From contig CAKQRZ010000013.1 of NCBI GenBank assembly GCA_934271715.1, positions 1 through 54,841 on the forward strand: 54,841 bases of DNA, read 5' to 3'. The DNA is from an uncultured Alphaproteobacteria bacterium. GTDB taxonomy: Bacteria > Pseudomonadota > Alphaproteobacteria > RF32 > CAG-239. Below the pieces are notes generated by a model. It saw only the letters and a program-made list of their open reading frames with translations, searched no databases and had not been told where the DNA came from. Both the position numbers and the translations under genes were made by a program. How positions within the stretch are numbered: the first letter of the stretch is position 1; every line of letters starts with the position of its first letter. This document shows positions 15,436-24,368 of this stretch, piece by piece.

Positions 15436-16269
15436 TCATTGACCTACAATTTTTCTTTCATAAATCTTGGCATAGTCGCAGGCAAAAACACGGAGAACGT
15501 CGCGTGCAACATAATTAAGATATTTACGCAGCTGTTCATTTTCTATCGGCGGCAGCATTTCTTTCAGCAAGGTCTCCGTCTCAAAGTAAGTTCTTATGTA
15601 CGGGGTTGTGTCGCTCTTAACCAGAAAAATGTTATCTGTAGAATAATGAGGCCGGGTTTCCTTATAAAGGTTGAATAAACCGCTTATGTACGAAGCATTG
15701 CTATAGTCATTTTTACTGATACGGCGCTTGTGTAGGCGGTTGGCAATGGAACACAGCACCACCATAAGCTCAAGACGCTGGCGGTATTCAGGCTTTTCAT
15801 CTCCCATAAAAAGGTGCAGCTTGAGATAAAAACGCAAGTCAACATTTAACTTGGATATTTTATCTTCCAAATCTGTGACTGATTTGGTAACCGGAACGGA
15901 CGGCAAGTAAGCTTTTAATGCCGAAATAATCTCGTTGTTGAGCTTTTCCTTTTTTTCTTGCTTTTGCTGCAAGATTTCTTCTTCCAGAGCAATTTTCGTC
16001 TTGACGTTTTCCGGATAATCTTCTTTCGGAATTTCAAAAAGTTTATTGCCGTTCAGAGTTGCCGAAATGATGAAAATCGGTATAAAATCAACATAGGCAA
16101 TATCCAGTTTGTAGGTCTGCCATGGAAGCTTAAAAGGAATCTTACCACCGTAATCTTGCTTGCTGATAAAAATTTCTTTCTCATTCTTATCCTGCGGATA
16201 AAGTTTCCAGCCGTTAGCTACGGATTTAATCTTTTTAATCTCATAGCTTTTTTGCATAATAGTACCCAT
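15436..16269 (-). CDS. Conserved hypothetical cytoplasmic protein
   Basis: 277 aa (or 273 aa from the second ATG at 16257). I do not recognise the family. There is no signal peptide or membrane helix. The N-terminal ~85 residues are beta-rich (SVANGWKLYPQDKNEKEIF, PFKLPWQTYKLDIAYVDFI); residues ~90-115 are a charged coiled coil (EEEILQQKQEKKEKLNNEI); the C-terminal half is helical and contains RRISKNDYSNASYISGLFNLY. It stands alone between a pilin gene and tRNA-Lys. No good ribosome site precedes either ATG. Coding potential is convincing from length and composition. Confidence 0.6.
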   Translation of the reverse strand: MGTIMQKSYEIKKIKSVANGWKLYPQDKNEKEIFISKQDYGGKIPFKLPWQTYKLDIAYVDFIPIFIISATLNGNKLFEIPKEDYPENVKTKIALEEEILQQKQEKKEKLNNEIISALKAYLPSVPVTKSVTDLEDKISKLNVDLRFYLKLHLFMGDEKPEYRQRLELMVVLCSIANRLHKRRISKNDYSNASYISGLFNLYKETRPHYSTDNIFLVKSDTTPYIRTYFETETLLKEMLPPIENEQLRKYLNYVARDVLRVFACDYAKIYERKIVGQ

Positions 16270-16358
16270 AATAAAAAATGTTAAGTTAATAATAAAATTT
16301 GTGCTTTATTATAAAGATGTTAGCTTAAAAGTAAAGAAATTTTTAGTTTGAAAATTGA

Positions 16359-16490
16359 GAGTTCGGTGGGATTACTTCACTTCGTTTCGTTCACAGCGCT
16401 CATAGGCTGAGCCTACCGGCACACTTCCGTGCGCCTTTCGCTTGTAGTCAAACCCGCTTCCCCGCGGCTTCTCATCCCAGATACTTCACC
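16359..16490. repeat. GC-rich hairpin cluster with a partial tRNA-Lys 3'-end match
   Basis: A ~130-base GC-rich island in AT-rich surroundings with hairpins GGCACAC...GTGCGCC (16420-16436) and TAGGCTGAGCCTA (16403-16415). Its left end, GAGTTCGGTGGGATT (16359-16373), matches 14 of 15 bases of the tRNA-Lys 3' region GAGCTCGGTGGGATT (16530-16544) in the same orientation. It could be a mobile palindromic element or the remnant of an integration at the tRNA. Confidence 0.45.
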
Positions 16491-16493
16491 AAC

Positions 16494-16517
16494 AAAAAAA
16501 GCCACCATAAAGGTGAC
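16494..16517 (-). terminator. Terminator of tRNA-Lys
   Basis: On the minus strand GTCACC-TTTAT-GGTGGC followed by TTTTTTT, 8 bases after the tRNA. Confidence 0.9.
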
Positions 16518-16525
16518 TTTGTTGT

Positions 16526-16601
16526 TGGTGAGCTCGGTGGGATTCGAACCCGCGACCCTTTGATTAAAAGTCAAATGCTCTACCGACTGAGCTACGAACT
16601 C
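16526..16601 (-). tRNA. tRNA-Lys (anticodon TTT)
   Basis: 76 nt with encoded CCA. The anticodon arm TTTGA-CTTTTAA-TCAAA gives anticodon TTT. Acceptor GAGTTCG/CGAGCTC with one G-U pair; D-arm GCTCAGTCGGTAGAGC; T-loop TTCGAAT. The T-stem has one C-A mismatch. Confidence 0.96.
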
Positions 16602-16615
16602 GCTTAACGAGTATG

Positions 16616-16644
16616 CTTATATTAGATAAAATTGCGGAAGTCAA
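16616..16644 (-). promoter_or_regulatory. Promoter of tRNA-Lys
   Basis: TTGACT (16639-16644), 17-base spacer, TATAAG (16616-16621) on the minus strand, 14 bases before the tRNA. Confidence 0.85.
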
Positions 16645-16755
16645 TAGAAAAAATAAAAAAAGTTAAAAAAAATGAATTTGGTGTTTATTTCTTAAGATTT
16701 ATATGTTAGTATTCTCTAAAATTTGATGAAAACTTTTGTTTTGTAGAGGTTATGT

Positions 16756-17076
16756 ATGACTATTAGCAATGAAATCGGCAAAAAAGGCAGATATAGTATT
16801 TTGCAGAACGCTAAAGGCGAAATTATGTTGATGATGGACAGCCGCGTCGGCGGTCCGGAAAATCCTCGCTTTATTTATGACGGCAGCGACAAGGCTCTGC
16901 TGTATCGTTCGCAAGAGAGTTCGGTGGCTTTCAATAATATAGATAAAGGCGCCCGTTCTCCGCTTAAATCCGTTTCAGAGATTTTGGTTGTTGAAATTGA
17001 TAATGATGATGTGGAACGTGAATATATTGTTCCGGTTCGTTTGGTTAAAAACGTTCAAAGTTTGATTATTTCTTAG
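16756..17076 (+). CDS. Hypothetical 106-aa protein heading the nuoLMN-like operon
   Basis: 106 aa, no membrane segment or signal peptide. The sequence (GRYSILQNAKGEIMLMMDSRVGG, EILVVEIDNDDVEREYIVPV) looks like a small beta-rich cytoplasmic protein; I do not recognise it. It has an AGAGGT ribosome site and ends 16 bases before the NuoL-like gene, so the two are probably co-transcribed. It is not any of the small complex I subunits (NuoA, J or K), which are membrane proteins. Confidence 0.55.
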   Translation: MTISNEIGKKGRYSILQNAKGEIMLMMDSRVGGPENPRFIYDGSDKALLYRSQESSVAFNNIDKGARSPLKSVSEILVVEIDNDDVEREYIVPVRLVKNVQSLIIS

Positions 17077-17092
17077 GGCAAAGCAGGCGTAA

Positions 17093-18781
17093 ATGATTGC
17101 AGATACTGTACTTCTGTTAATTGTTATTGCCTTATTCAGCAGCTTAAAGATAGGCATAAAAACAGACGGTGTGCTGGCACGTCTGCTTTTTTTGTTTGTT
17201 TCAGTCTTATGCTTTTATTTTTATAAACACGGCGGCGACTCGGCGGAACAGGTGTTTTCTTTTGTGTGGAACAGTTCGCCCAGCGGCAATATAATGTTTG
17301 ATATTGTCTCAAATCCGTATAACTGCCGGTTGATTCTGCCGTTTTTCTTTATGAGTGCGTTGGCTATCGGCTATAACATTGTGTTTCGCTATGAGGAGAG
17401 GCGCTGTATTTTTGATGCGGTTCTTTTATATAATCTGACGGCTCTTATAATTATGATTACCAGCAATAATCTGGTGCAGCTGCTTTCCGGCTTGTTTGCT
17501 ATAGATGTGCTGGCGCTGCTGATGATTCGCAATGTTGAAAGCTCCAGCTGGTATGCAACGCTGAATTTGATTGCGGATATGGTTTTATTTACGGTTTTCG
17601 CGGTTATAAACTGCCAGTTGGAGTCTCTGGATATGCGTCAGATTCTGCAATATAATCGGATTGGGCTGCACCGTGATTTTGTGGCAGCGGCGGGACTGGC
17701 GGCAGTTTTTATAAAATTCGGCATGCTGCCGTTCCATAGCGGAATGCTGCATTTGCGCGATATCCGATTTCATCGCCTGCAAACGGTTTTGTTTTTGACA
17801 TCTCCGGCGGCAGCTTTGATTTTGCTGCTCAAATTCAATTTGTTATGGCAATCATCGGCCTATTTTGCTCCGCTGCTGCGCGGAGTCTGTATTTTTAGCG
17901 TGGTTTGGTCGGCAATTTGCTTGTTTACGGCTGAAAATCTGAAAGTTAAAGTTATTTTTATGCAGCTTTTGTTTTGGCCGAGCTTGGTGCTTTTGCTGCA
18001 GATAAACAATTTTGAATGGTCAAAAAATTTTACTCTGCTGCTGCTTTGCCAATATCTTTGCATCAGTATTATCTATTTTTTGTATTACAAAGCGAATCGG
18101 TGTGTAAGCTTGCTGAAGCTGAGAAATTTCTGCGTTGCGGATTATTATGTCTGCCGCGCCGCCGGAGCTGTATTTTGCCTGTTTTTTGCTGCCGAAATGA
18201 GCTTGGGATATTTGCTTGGCGCCGGACAAAGCCTATATTTTATGGGAATTGGCTGTTTGGCGGCAGTTTCCGCGGCTCAGATTTTTCATCAGTTCTGTTT
18301 TAGGGGCAAAGTCCGCGAATCCGGGAAATTGCCTCTGCGCCGCAAAAAAATGTTTTGGGTGATTACCCTGCCGGCGGCAGTTATGTCTGGAATGCTGCTG
18401 TTTCCGCAAATTTCAGCATTGCCGCAGCTTAAAGTGTTTTTCGGCAGCATGCTGATCTGGTGGCTGCTGGTGCTTATTCCGGTTCCGAAAACGGTTTATA
18501 AAATTTATGCCGGCAGCGCTTTGCAAAAAAACGATGTTTGGAGTCTGGTATATAAAAATTTTATTTCTGAACCGGTGCTGTGGTGCGGACGGGTTTTGTC
18601 GGTTATTATAGACCGGATGGTGGTAGAAAAAATGATTTTGGGGTTAACCTCGCTGTGCCTGCAGGGAGCAATCCGCCTGTTTAGAAATATGCACTATAAC
18701 CGCGTTTGGGGCGGGCTGATAATGCTGCTGCTGTTGGCTGCGCTATGGTGCGTTTCGTTTTATGCCGGAGGGACAAACTAA
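17093..18781 (+). CDS. Divergent NuoL-like (Mrp/complex I antiporter family) membrane protein
   Basis: 562 aa, about 15 hydrophobic segments. Identified as NuoL-like by position (first of three antiporter-type genes before birA and RNase J), by IKFGMLPFHSGML matching the family's K-(x)n-PFHxWL segment, and by a C-terminal tail ending in a NuoL-type last helix (MHYNRVWGGLIMLLLLAALW). It is shorter than usual NuoL (over 600 aa). The TM7 Lys is kept in IKFG, but the TM5 Glu position reads Asp (FAIDVLALL) and the HAATMV helix is replaced by LQTVLFLTSP. Proton transfer is therefore doubtful. Whether it belongs to a complex I is inferred from synteny. Confidence 0.7.
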   Translation: MIADTVLLLIVIALFSSLKIGIKTDGVLARLLFLFVSVLCFYFYKHGGDSAEQVFSFVWNSSPSGNIMFDIVSNPYNCRLILPFFFMSALAIGYNIVFRYEERRCIFDAVLLYNLTALIIMITSNNLVQLLSGLFAIDVLALLMIRNVESSSWYATLNLIADMVLFTVFAVINCQLESLDMRQILQYNRIGLHRDFVAAAGLAAVFIKFGMLPFHSGMLHLRDIRFHRLQTVLFLTSPAAALILLLKFNLLWQSSAYFAPLLRGVCIFSVVWSAICLFTAENLKVKVIFMQLLFWPSLVLLLQINNFEWSKNFTLLLLCQYLCISIIYFLYYKANRCVSLLKLRNFCVADYYVCRAAGAVFCLFFAAEMSLGYLLGAGQSLYFMGIGCLAAVSAAQIFHQFCFRGKVRESGKLPLRRKKMFWVITLPAAVMSGMLLFPQISALPQLKVFFGSMLIWWLLVLIPVPKTVYKIYAGSALQKNDVWSLVYKNFISEPVLWCGRVLSVIIDRMVVEKMILGLTSLCLQGAIRLFRNMHYNRVWGGLIMLLLLAALWCVSFYAGGTN

Positions 18782-20190
18782 TGGCTGAGCTGATTTTGGT
18801 TATGATGCTGCTGCCGCTTATCGGATGCTTTTTTGTGCTGACGGCGCCGGATAATAAAAACAACGCCTACAACGTGGCCTTTTTTACGCTGGCGGCGAAT
18901 ATGGTGATTATTTTGCGGATGTTTGCCTTGACAGATGCGGCTCAGCTCTCAGAAATCAGCGGTTTTTCTTTTAGCTGGCTGGACGGCGTCGGGCTGGATT
19001 TGTATTTTGGCACGGATATTTTCTCTTTGCTGCTGATTATTGCCGTGCATTTGGCTTTGCTAATCGGTATGGTCGGGCTGAATGCGGCGGCGCGCAAAAA
19101 TAAAATGCTGCTGTTTCTGGCTTTATATTTTGCCGGTTGCCTAACTGGATTTTTTACCGCCGGAGATTTGCTTTCTTTTTATGGATTTTTTGCCGGAATG
19201 CTGCTGCCGCTGTTTATGCTTGTCGGAGTGTGCGGAGGGGGTAAAAAAATACAGATTTTGTACCGCTTTTTTATATATAATTTTATCGGAATTTTATTTT
19301 TGCTGATAGCTTCGCTGATTATGTATAAGTTTTATCACGGCAATATCAGGCTGAGCGAAATTGCCTTGGTGGATATGACGCCGCATGTGGGCTTGATGGT
19401 ATGGACCGCGGTTTGCTTGGCTTTTATTTCCCGTATTCCGGTTTGGCCTTTCCACTCTTGGATAGCTTCGGTGAGTGCAAGCATTAGAAATCCGCTGGTG
19501 TATATTATGGTAAATATGCTGCCTTTGACCGGTCTTTACGGCTTTGCACGCTTTTGGCCGCTGGCGGTGCCGGAAAGCATCAGCTCCTATTTGCCGTATA
19601 TAGAAATTTTTACGGTTATGACCATGGTGTTTTTGGCGCTGATAGGTTTGTCCAGCCGCGAATTTTTATATAAGCTGTTTGCCTATTCCACCGTATATTA
19701 TCTGTTCTTTTTGCTGGCGGTTATTTTGCCGGTGGATACGCTGAAAATGAATATTGCCTATTCGTTATTTATATTTTTGATTGTAACCTCGTCTTTAGTA
19801 ATTCTGGATTTGCAGTTTGAAGAAAAATGCCGGCAGCAAACTTGCGGATATCGGGGAATTTTGGCTTATATGCCGCGGTTTTCGGTGGTAATGTCGTTTT
19901 TTGTGCTGACGGCGGTCGGGCTGCCGATATCTTCTTTATTTTGGAATAACTTTGTTTTGATTTCTGAAATTTTTCAGGAAAACTTTGCAGTCGGGCTGTG
20001 GGTTATGGCGGCGCTGACTATTGTAGCGCTGAGCCTGCTGCATGAATTATATGTGATGAGAGATTTAAAACAGCATGAAGAAAAGGCGGAAGATATGGCT
20101 GATTTGTCGTTAAAGCAGCAGATTTTCTGGACCGGAATCGTGATTGTTTTGTTTTTGTCGTTTTTTAATCCGCTGTGGTTTGTATTTTAG
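18781..20190 (+). CDS. Divergent NuoM-like membrane protein
   Basis: 469 aa from the ATG at 18781, which overlaps the stop of the preceding gene by one base (TAATG) with GGAGGG upstream. The segment ISRIPVWPFHSW corresponds to the NuoM K-VPxWPFHTWLPDAH motif, but the key Lys is Arg and the DAHxEAPT part is lost. The TM5 Glu is absent (YGFFAGMLLPLFML), the TM8 Lys (LKLGGYG) is LPLTGLYG, and the GEF segment near the C-terminus reads NNF. So it has the fold but lacks most residues thought to carry protons in working NuoM proteins. Confidence 0.72.
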   Translation: MAELILVMMLLPLIGCFFVLTAPDNKNNAYNVAFFTLAANMVIILRMFALTDAAQLSEISGFSFSWLDGVGLDLYFGTDIFSLLLIIAVHLALLIGMVGLNAAARKNKMLLFLALYFAGCLTGFFTAGDLLSFYGFFAGMLLPLFMLVGVCGGGKKIQILYRFFIYNFIGILFLLIASLIMYKFYHGNIRLSEIALVDMTPHVGLMVWTAVCLAFISRIPVWPFHSWIASVSASIRNPLVYIMVNMLPLTGLYGFARFWPLAVPESISSYLPYIEIFTVMTMVFLALIGLSSREFLYKLFAYSTVYYLFFLLAVILPVDTLKMNIAYSLFIFLIVTSSLVILDLQFEEKCRQQTCGYRGILAYMPRFSVVMSFFVLTAVGLPISSLFWNNFVLISEIFQENFAVGLWVMAALTIVALSLLHELYVMRDLKQHEEKAEDMADLSLKQQIFWTGIVIVLFLSFFNPLWFVF

Positions 20191-20199
20191 GAGAAGAAA

Positions 20200-21624
20200 A
20201 TGATTGAAAATGTGCTGTATCTTTCTCCGTTATGGATTTTGGGCTTAGGCGCACTGGTGCTGTGTCTCTGCCATGTGCGGGAGACAGCCAGCGGAGATTC
20301 TTTCCGTCTGGCTAAAATATTTGCCGGCTTAGGCTTCGGCGCGGCTGTCATTTTTTATAACCGCTCGGCGTATCCGGAGCTGCTGCAAGCTAATTCGTTT
20401 ACGCTGCTGTTTTTAGTTTTGATGTTTACGGCAATGTGCGCCGCCTTGTTTTTGTCGCGCAAATGGTATTCCAGCCTGAATGTCAGCGGCTCGCTGTTTT
20501 GCAGCGGTTTGCTGCTTACCGGTTTTGCCGGAACGATTTTGGTTATGTCTCAGAATCTGGCTTTAACCGCCGTCAGTATTTTTATATTGCTGACGGCTAA
20601 TTATCTGCTGTTTATTCACGCCGATAAAAGAAAAGAAATTTATGTCAGCAGCCGGTTATATGCGGCTTCGGCTCTGTTTGCCGGAGTGGTTTTAGCGGCA
20701 TCGGCTATGTATTTGTATGTGCAGAACGGCGGCTTAAGCTATAAGGCCTTGGAGCTATATTTTGAAAACAACACCGAAAATACTTTGGCCTTTGCCGCAG
20801 CAACGGCTTTGATTCTGGTTTTTGCCTTTATGCTGGGATTGGCTCCGCTGCACTTTTGGTATACGGAAACAACCGGACAAATTGTGCTGCCGGTCTTTAC
20901 CTATTTGACTTTGGTCCCGACTGGTGTTTGCTGGGCAGCGTTTATCAAGCTTAATACGCAGGTGCTGTCGGCAATGGAACCGCGGCTGACGCTGTTTTGC
21001 CAAGGATTGGCAGTGTTGTCGCTGTTTGTGGGAGCAGTCGGCGCCTGCAGCGGCAAAAATATCCGCAAAATTTTTGCTTACGGCACGGTTTATCAGCAGG
21101 GCATTGTCTTTTTAGTTTTACAGCGGCTGACTTCAGATGCTTTGAACACGGCTTTTATATATTTGACCGTGTATCTGCTGGCTATGTATGGGGTTTGCGT
21201 CTGCCTGTTCGGGCTGAAAAATAAAGGCGAGTATCTGTTTATGCTCAGCGATTTTGAGGGAGTGTCTTTCCGCCGTCCGTATATTGCCGCAATGCTCAGC
21301 GTGTTTTTATTTTCGCTGATTGGTTTTCCGCCGTTTTTAGGCTTTTTAGGGCTGTTTGCCGTATTCAGCGATTTAGTGCTGCATAACAATTTTTATCAGC
21401 TGGCGATATTACTGGCAGCGCTGTTGGTTTTGGCTTACGCCTATCTGCAGATTATAAAAACTATGTATTTTGAAAACAGCAGCATTGCGTATGACCGTGC
21501 GGATAGGGGAATTTATGCCGCGGTGCTGATTACGGCGGCGATTATGATTATATTGCTGATGCAGCCGCATTTTTTGATGCAGAATTTCAGCGGTATTCTG
21601 GAGGGAGCCTTAACATGGCAGTAA
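20200..21624 (+). CDS. Divergent NuoN-like membrane protein
   Basis: 474 aa with AGGAG 5 bases before the ATG. The C-terminal part is the clearest family match: FSLIGFPPFLGFLGLFAVF and AYAYLQIIKTMYFE equal the NuoN FSLAGIPPxxGFxxKF and YYYLRVxxxMYF motifs. The Lys in GFxGKF is replaced by Leu, the TM7 Lys before PLHFW is Met (FMLGLAPLHFW), and the TM5 Glu is missing. It overlaps birA by 10 bases, as in the alphaproteobacterial nuoN-birA arrangement. Confidence 0.75.
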   Translation: MIENVLYLSPLWILGLGALVLCLCHVRETASGDSFRLAKIFAGLGFGAAVIFYNRSAYPELLQANSFTLLFLVLMFTAMCAALFLSRKWYSSLNVSGSLFCSGLLLTGFAGTILVMSQNLALTAVSIFILLTANYLLFIHADKRKEIYVSSRLYAASALFAGVVLAASAMYLYVQNGGLSYKALELYFENNTENTLAFAAATALILVFAFMLGLAPLHFWYTETTGQIVLPVFTYLTLVPTGVCWAAFIKLNTQVLSAMEPRLTLFCQGLAVLSLFVGAVGACSGKNIRKIFAYGTVYQQGIVFLVLQRLTSDALNTAFIYLTVYLLAMYGVCVCLFGLKNKGEYLFMLSDFEGVSFRRPYIAAMLSVFLFSLIGFPPFLGFLGLFAVFSDLVLHNNFYQLAILLAALLVLAYAYLQIIKTMYFENSSIAYDRADRGIYAAVLITAAIMIILLMQPHFLMQNFSGILEGALTWQ

Positions 21625-22349
21625 AAAGCAAGTGGGAACATCACATATTTGACGAAGTGGGCAGCACTAATGATGAAATACAAAAATACTGCGGCGAATC
21701 CGGAAAATATATAGCCGTCTGCGCCAAAAAACAAACGGCGGGCAGGGGACGCCGCGGCCGCAGCTGGAACAGTCCGGAGGGAAATTTGTTTCTTTCGCTG
21801 GCTTTTGAATATGAGCTGCAGCGCGTCGGAGAGCTTGCTTTTGCCGCTTCATTGAGCTTGCTGCAGGCGGTTAAAAAAATTGCTCCGGCTGCCGATGTAA
21901 AATTAAAGTGGCCGAACGATGTGCTGCTGAATAATGCTAAAATGAGCGGAATTTTACTTGAAAAAGGTGCCGGAAAGTATATGATTGTCGGTATCGGCGT
22001 TAATATTGCCGCCAGTCCGAAAGTTGAAAACGCCGTTTATCAAATTACTTCATTGGCGGAAGCAGATATAAATATAACAGCGCAAGATTTTTTGCCGCTG
22101 TTTATGGACAGTTTTTCGCAGAATTTAAGCTTACTGCAGGCAAAAGGCTTTGCAGTTCTGCGCGTGGAATGGCTTAAGAATGCCAAGAATTTTGGAAAGG
22201 AAATTATAATCCGCCAAAACGGCAGCGAAGAAAAAGGCAGATTCGCCGGAATAGACGATAATGCCGCATTGTTAATGGAAACGCCGCTCGGAATCAAAAA
22301 GATATGGGCAGGCGATGTGTTTTTTGAAGAGATAAATAAAGATGAGTGA
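21615..22349 (+). CDS. birA: Biotin--protein ligase BirA (no DNA-binding domain)
   Basis: 244 aa. It joins biotin to the acceptor lysine of biotin carboxyl carrier protein through biotinyl-AMP. GRGRRG (residues 43-48) is the biotinyl-AMP loop, followed by WNSPEGNLFLSL, KWPNDVLL and the KMSGILLE helix; a C-terminal SH3-like domain (GRFAGIDDNAALLMETPLG) is present. It lacks the N-terminal winged helix, so it is a ligase and not a repressor. It overlaps both neighbours (10 bases with the NuoN-like gene, 8 with RNase J), indicating coupling. Confidence 0.94.
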   Translation: MAVKSKWEHHIFDEVGSTNDEIQKYCGESGKYIAVCAKKQTAGRGRRGRSWNSPEGNLFLSLAFEYELQRVGELAFAASLSLLQAVKKIAPAADVKLKWPNDVLLNNAKMSGILLEKGAGKYMIVGIGVNIAASPKVENAVYQITSLAEADINITAQDFLPLFMDSFSQNLSLLQAKGFAVLRVEWLKNAKNFGKEIIIRQNGSEEKGRFAGIDDNAALLMETPLGIKKIWAGDVFFEEINKDE

Positions 22350-23991
22350 TTTTAAAAAAGAAGGAATATATTTTTTACCGCTGGGCGGCGCTGATGAAAT
22401 CGGCATGAATATGTATATGTATGCGGTGGACGGCAAAATAATTGTGGTTGACGCCGGCTACGGTTTTTTGCTGGATGATTATCCGGGAATGGATTTGGCC
22501 TATGCGTCGCCGGAGTTTTTAGACGCTTACCGCGATGATATTGTCGGGCTGTTCATCACTCACGGACATGAAGACCACCTCGGCGCTATTGCTCAGATTT
22601 GGCCGCATCTGCAATGTCCGGTATATGCAATGGATTTTACTTTAGGTCTGATTAAGTCGCGCTTAGCCGAATTTAAGATGGAAAACACGGTACCGCTGGT
22701 TTCAGTAAATCAGCAAAGAACGGTAGAACTGCCGAATTTCAGCGTTGAATTTATTTCTATTGCCCACTCGGTGCCGCAAACCTGCGCTTTGGCAATCCGC
22801 ACCAAGTACGGCAATATTCTGCACGCTACGGATTGGCGTTTTGACGATGAGGCGCTGTCTATGCTGCCGACAGATTTTGACGAGCTGAAAAAATTGGCGG
22901 ATGAGGGTGTTTCTATGCTGGTCTGCGATTCTACCAATATTATGGTGGATAAAAAATCGCCGTCCGAAGCCGAAGTTCGCAAGAGCTTAATGGAAATTAT
23001 TCCGCAGATTGAGGGCGGGCTGATTGTAACCTGTTTTGCCTCTAACCTTATGCGGCTGGAAAGCTTGATTTTAGCGGCGGATAAAGCCGGAAGAACTCCG
23101 GTTTTGCTGGGACGCACGCTGATTAACAATATAAAAATCGCTAAAGAATGCGGCTACCTGCAGGATTTGCCTCCGGTTCATACCATGGAAGAGGCTAAGG
23201 ATATTCCGTCCGATAAAGCGCTTTATATCTGCACCGGCTCGCAGGCAAATTACCGCAGCGCTTTAAGCATTATTGCAAACGGCGAGAGCAAGTATATTAA
23301 GCTGGATAATTCCGATACAATTATTTTCTCGTCCAAAATGATTCCGGGAAATGAAGATAAAATTGAGCGCATGCAGGATAAACTGGCGGCGCAGGGCGCA
23401 ACCGTGATTACCGATGAAACCGAGCTGGTGCATACTTCCGGCCATGCCTGCCGCGAAGATTTGAAACGCATGTATGATTTGCTGAAACCGGCGGTAGTGC
23501 TGCCGGTGCACGGCGATAAAAAGTTTATCCGCGAACATAAGCGCTTTGCTTTGAGCTGCGGCATTAAAGAAGTTTTTTCGGCACGCAACGGCGATATGTG
23601 CCTGCTGCATAATAATCATATAGAATTTTTGGAGCAGGTGTTCAGCGATATTATCGGCTGGGACAGAAACCGTCCGGTGTCGCTGGGTTCACAGCTGATT
23701 AAAAACCGCCGCCGCATAGCTTTTAACTGCAGCATGTTTATCAGCGCGGTCATTAAAGATAAAAAATTGCTGGATTTGCAGATGTCGTCTATTGATATTT
23801 TGGAAGAAGACGACTGGAACAAGCTGGCTGAAGAAATTTTGGCAACGGTTAAGCCGCTGATAGAAAAGAAATTGCTGGAATGCGAAAACCGCACGCAGAT
23901 AGAAGATTTTATCCGCGGGCAAATCCGCCGCCGCGTTTTTGCCGCTACGGAAATTAAGCCGGTTACGCTTTTGCATGTAGCAATGCTTTAA
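22342..23991 (+). CDS. rnj: Ribonuclease J
   Basis: 549 aa beta-lactamase/beta-CASP nuclease. Metal-binding motif HGHEDH at residues 74-79, a beta-CASP region with TGSQ (ICTGSQANYRSAL) and HTSGHACREDL, then a C-terminal domain. RNase J has endo- and 5'-exonuclease activity in mRNA and rRNA processing. In Alphaproteobacteria it commonly follows nuoN-birA, which supports the synteny argument for this operon. Length is normal. Confidence 0.95.
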   Translation: MSDFKKEGIYFLPLGGADEIGMNMYMYAVDGKIIVVDAGYGFLLDDYPGMDLAYASPEFLDAYRDDIVGLFITHGHEDHLGAIAQIWPHLQCPVYAMDFTLGLIKSRLAEFKMENTVPLVSVNQQRTVELPNFSVEFISIAHSVPQTCALAIRTKYGNILHATDWRFDDEALSMLPTDFDELKKLADEGVSMLVCDSTNIMVDKKSPSEAEVRKSLMEIIPQIEGGLIVTCFASNLMRLESLILAADKAGRTPVLLGRTLINNIKIAKECGYLQDLPPVHTMEEAKDIPSDKALYICTGSQANYRSALSIIANGESKYIKLDNSDTIIFSSKMIPGNEDKIERMQDKLAAQGATVITDETELVHTSGHACREDLKRMYDLLKPAVVLPVHGDKKFIREHKRFALSCGIKEVFSARNGDMCLLHNNHIEFLEQVFSDIIGWDRNRPVSLGSQLIKNRRRIAFNCSMFISAVIKDKKLLDLQMSSIDILEEDDWNKLAEEILATVKPLIEKKLLECENRTQIEDFIRGQIRRRVFAATEIKPVTLLHVAML

Positions 23992-24314
23992 AATAAAATT
24001 TATCCAAGATTATCAGGGCGCGAGTGCAGATTGCGGCATCCGCGCCGATATTTTTATTTTGTTTGACTTGAGAGTTATTTTAGAGTAGCTTGAGCTGAAA
24101 TATCTATAATTATGTTTAATATTTTTAATCGCTTTATTATGAGGTTTATGTTTTTTCATATTCTTAAGCTTTCGTTTTCGCCAAAGTTTAAGTGCAGTTT
24201 TCTGGAAAGGCTGAGCGGAATTGCAATCGGCGCCGTCGGTGCAATTTTTATTGACCCGTTGGTTTGGCTGTGGGTAAAAACATGTGATAAATCATATGAT
24301 TTACCGTAAATTAA
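23992..24314. other. Intergenic region without a convincing gene
   Basis: A 65-codon frame at 24112-24309 (+) encodes a small protein with a hydrophobic stretch (AIGAVGAIFIDPLVWLW) but has no ribosome site, so I leave it as doubtful. Nothing else is recognised before the terminator. Confidence 0.4.
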
Positions 24315-24349
24315 ACACCCCGAATTTTTTTAGAAAATTTCGGGGTGTC
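24315..24349. terminator. Bidirectional terminator between RNase J and glgP
   Basis: ACACCCCGAA...TTCGGGGTGT arms extended by A/T pairs, lying between the two convergent genes. Confidence 0.9.
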
Positions 24350-24368
24350 AGTTTATCGGGCAGTAAAA

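Noticed and set aside
17093..21624. An Mrp-type Na+/H+ antiporter operon
   Set aside because: There are no mrpB, C, E, F or G genes, and the birA-RNase J context fits the nuoLMN position better.
24112..24309. A 65-aa membrane protein gene
   Set aside because: There is no ribosome site and no neighbour relation; it could be chance.
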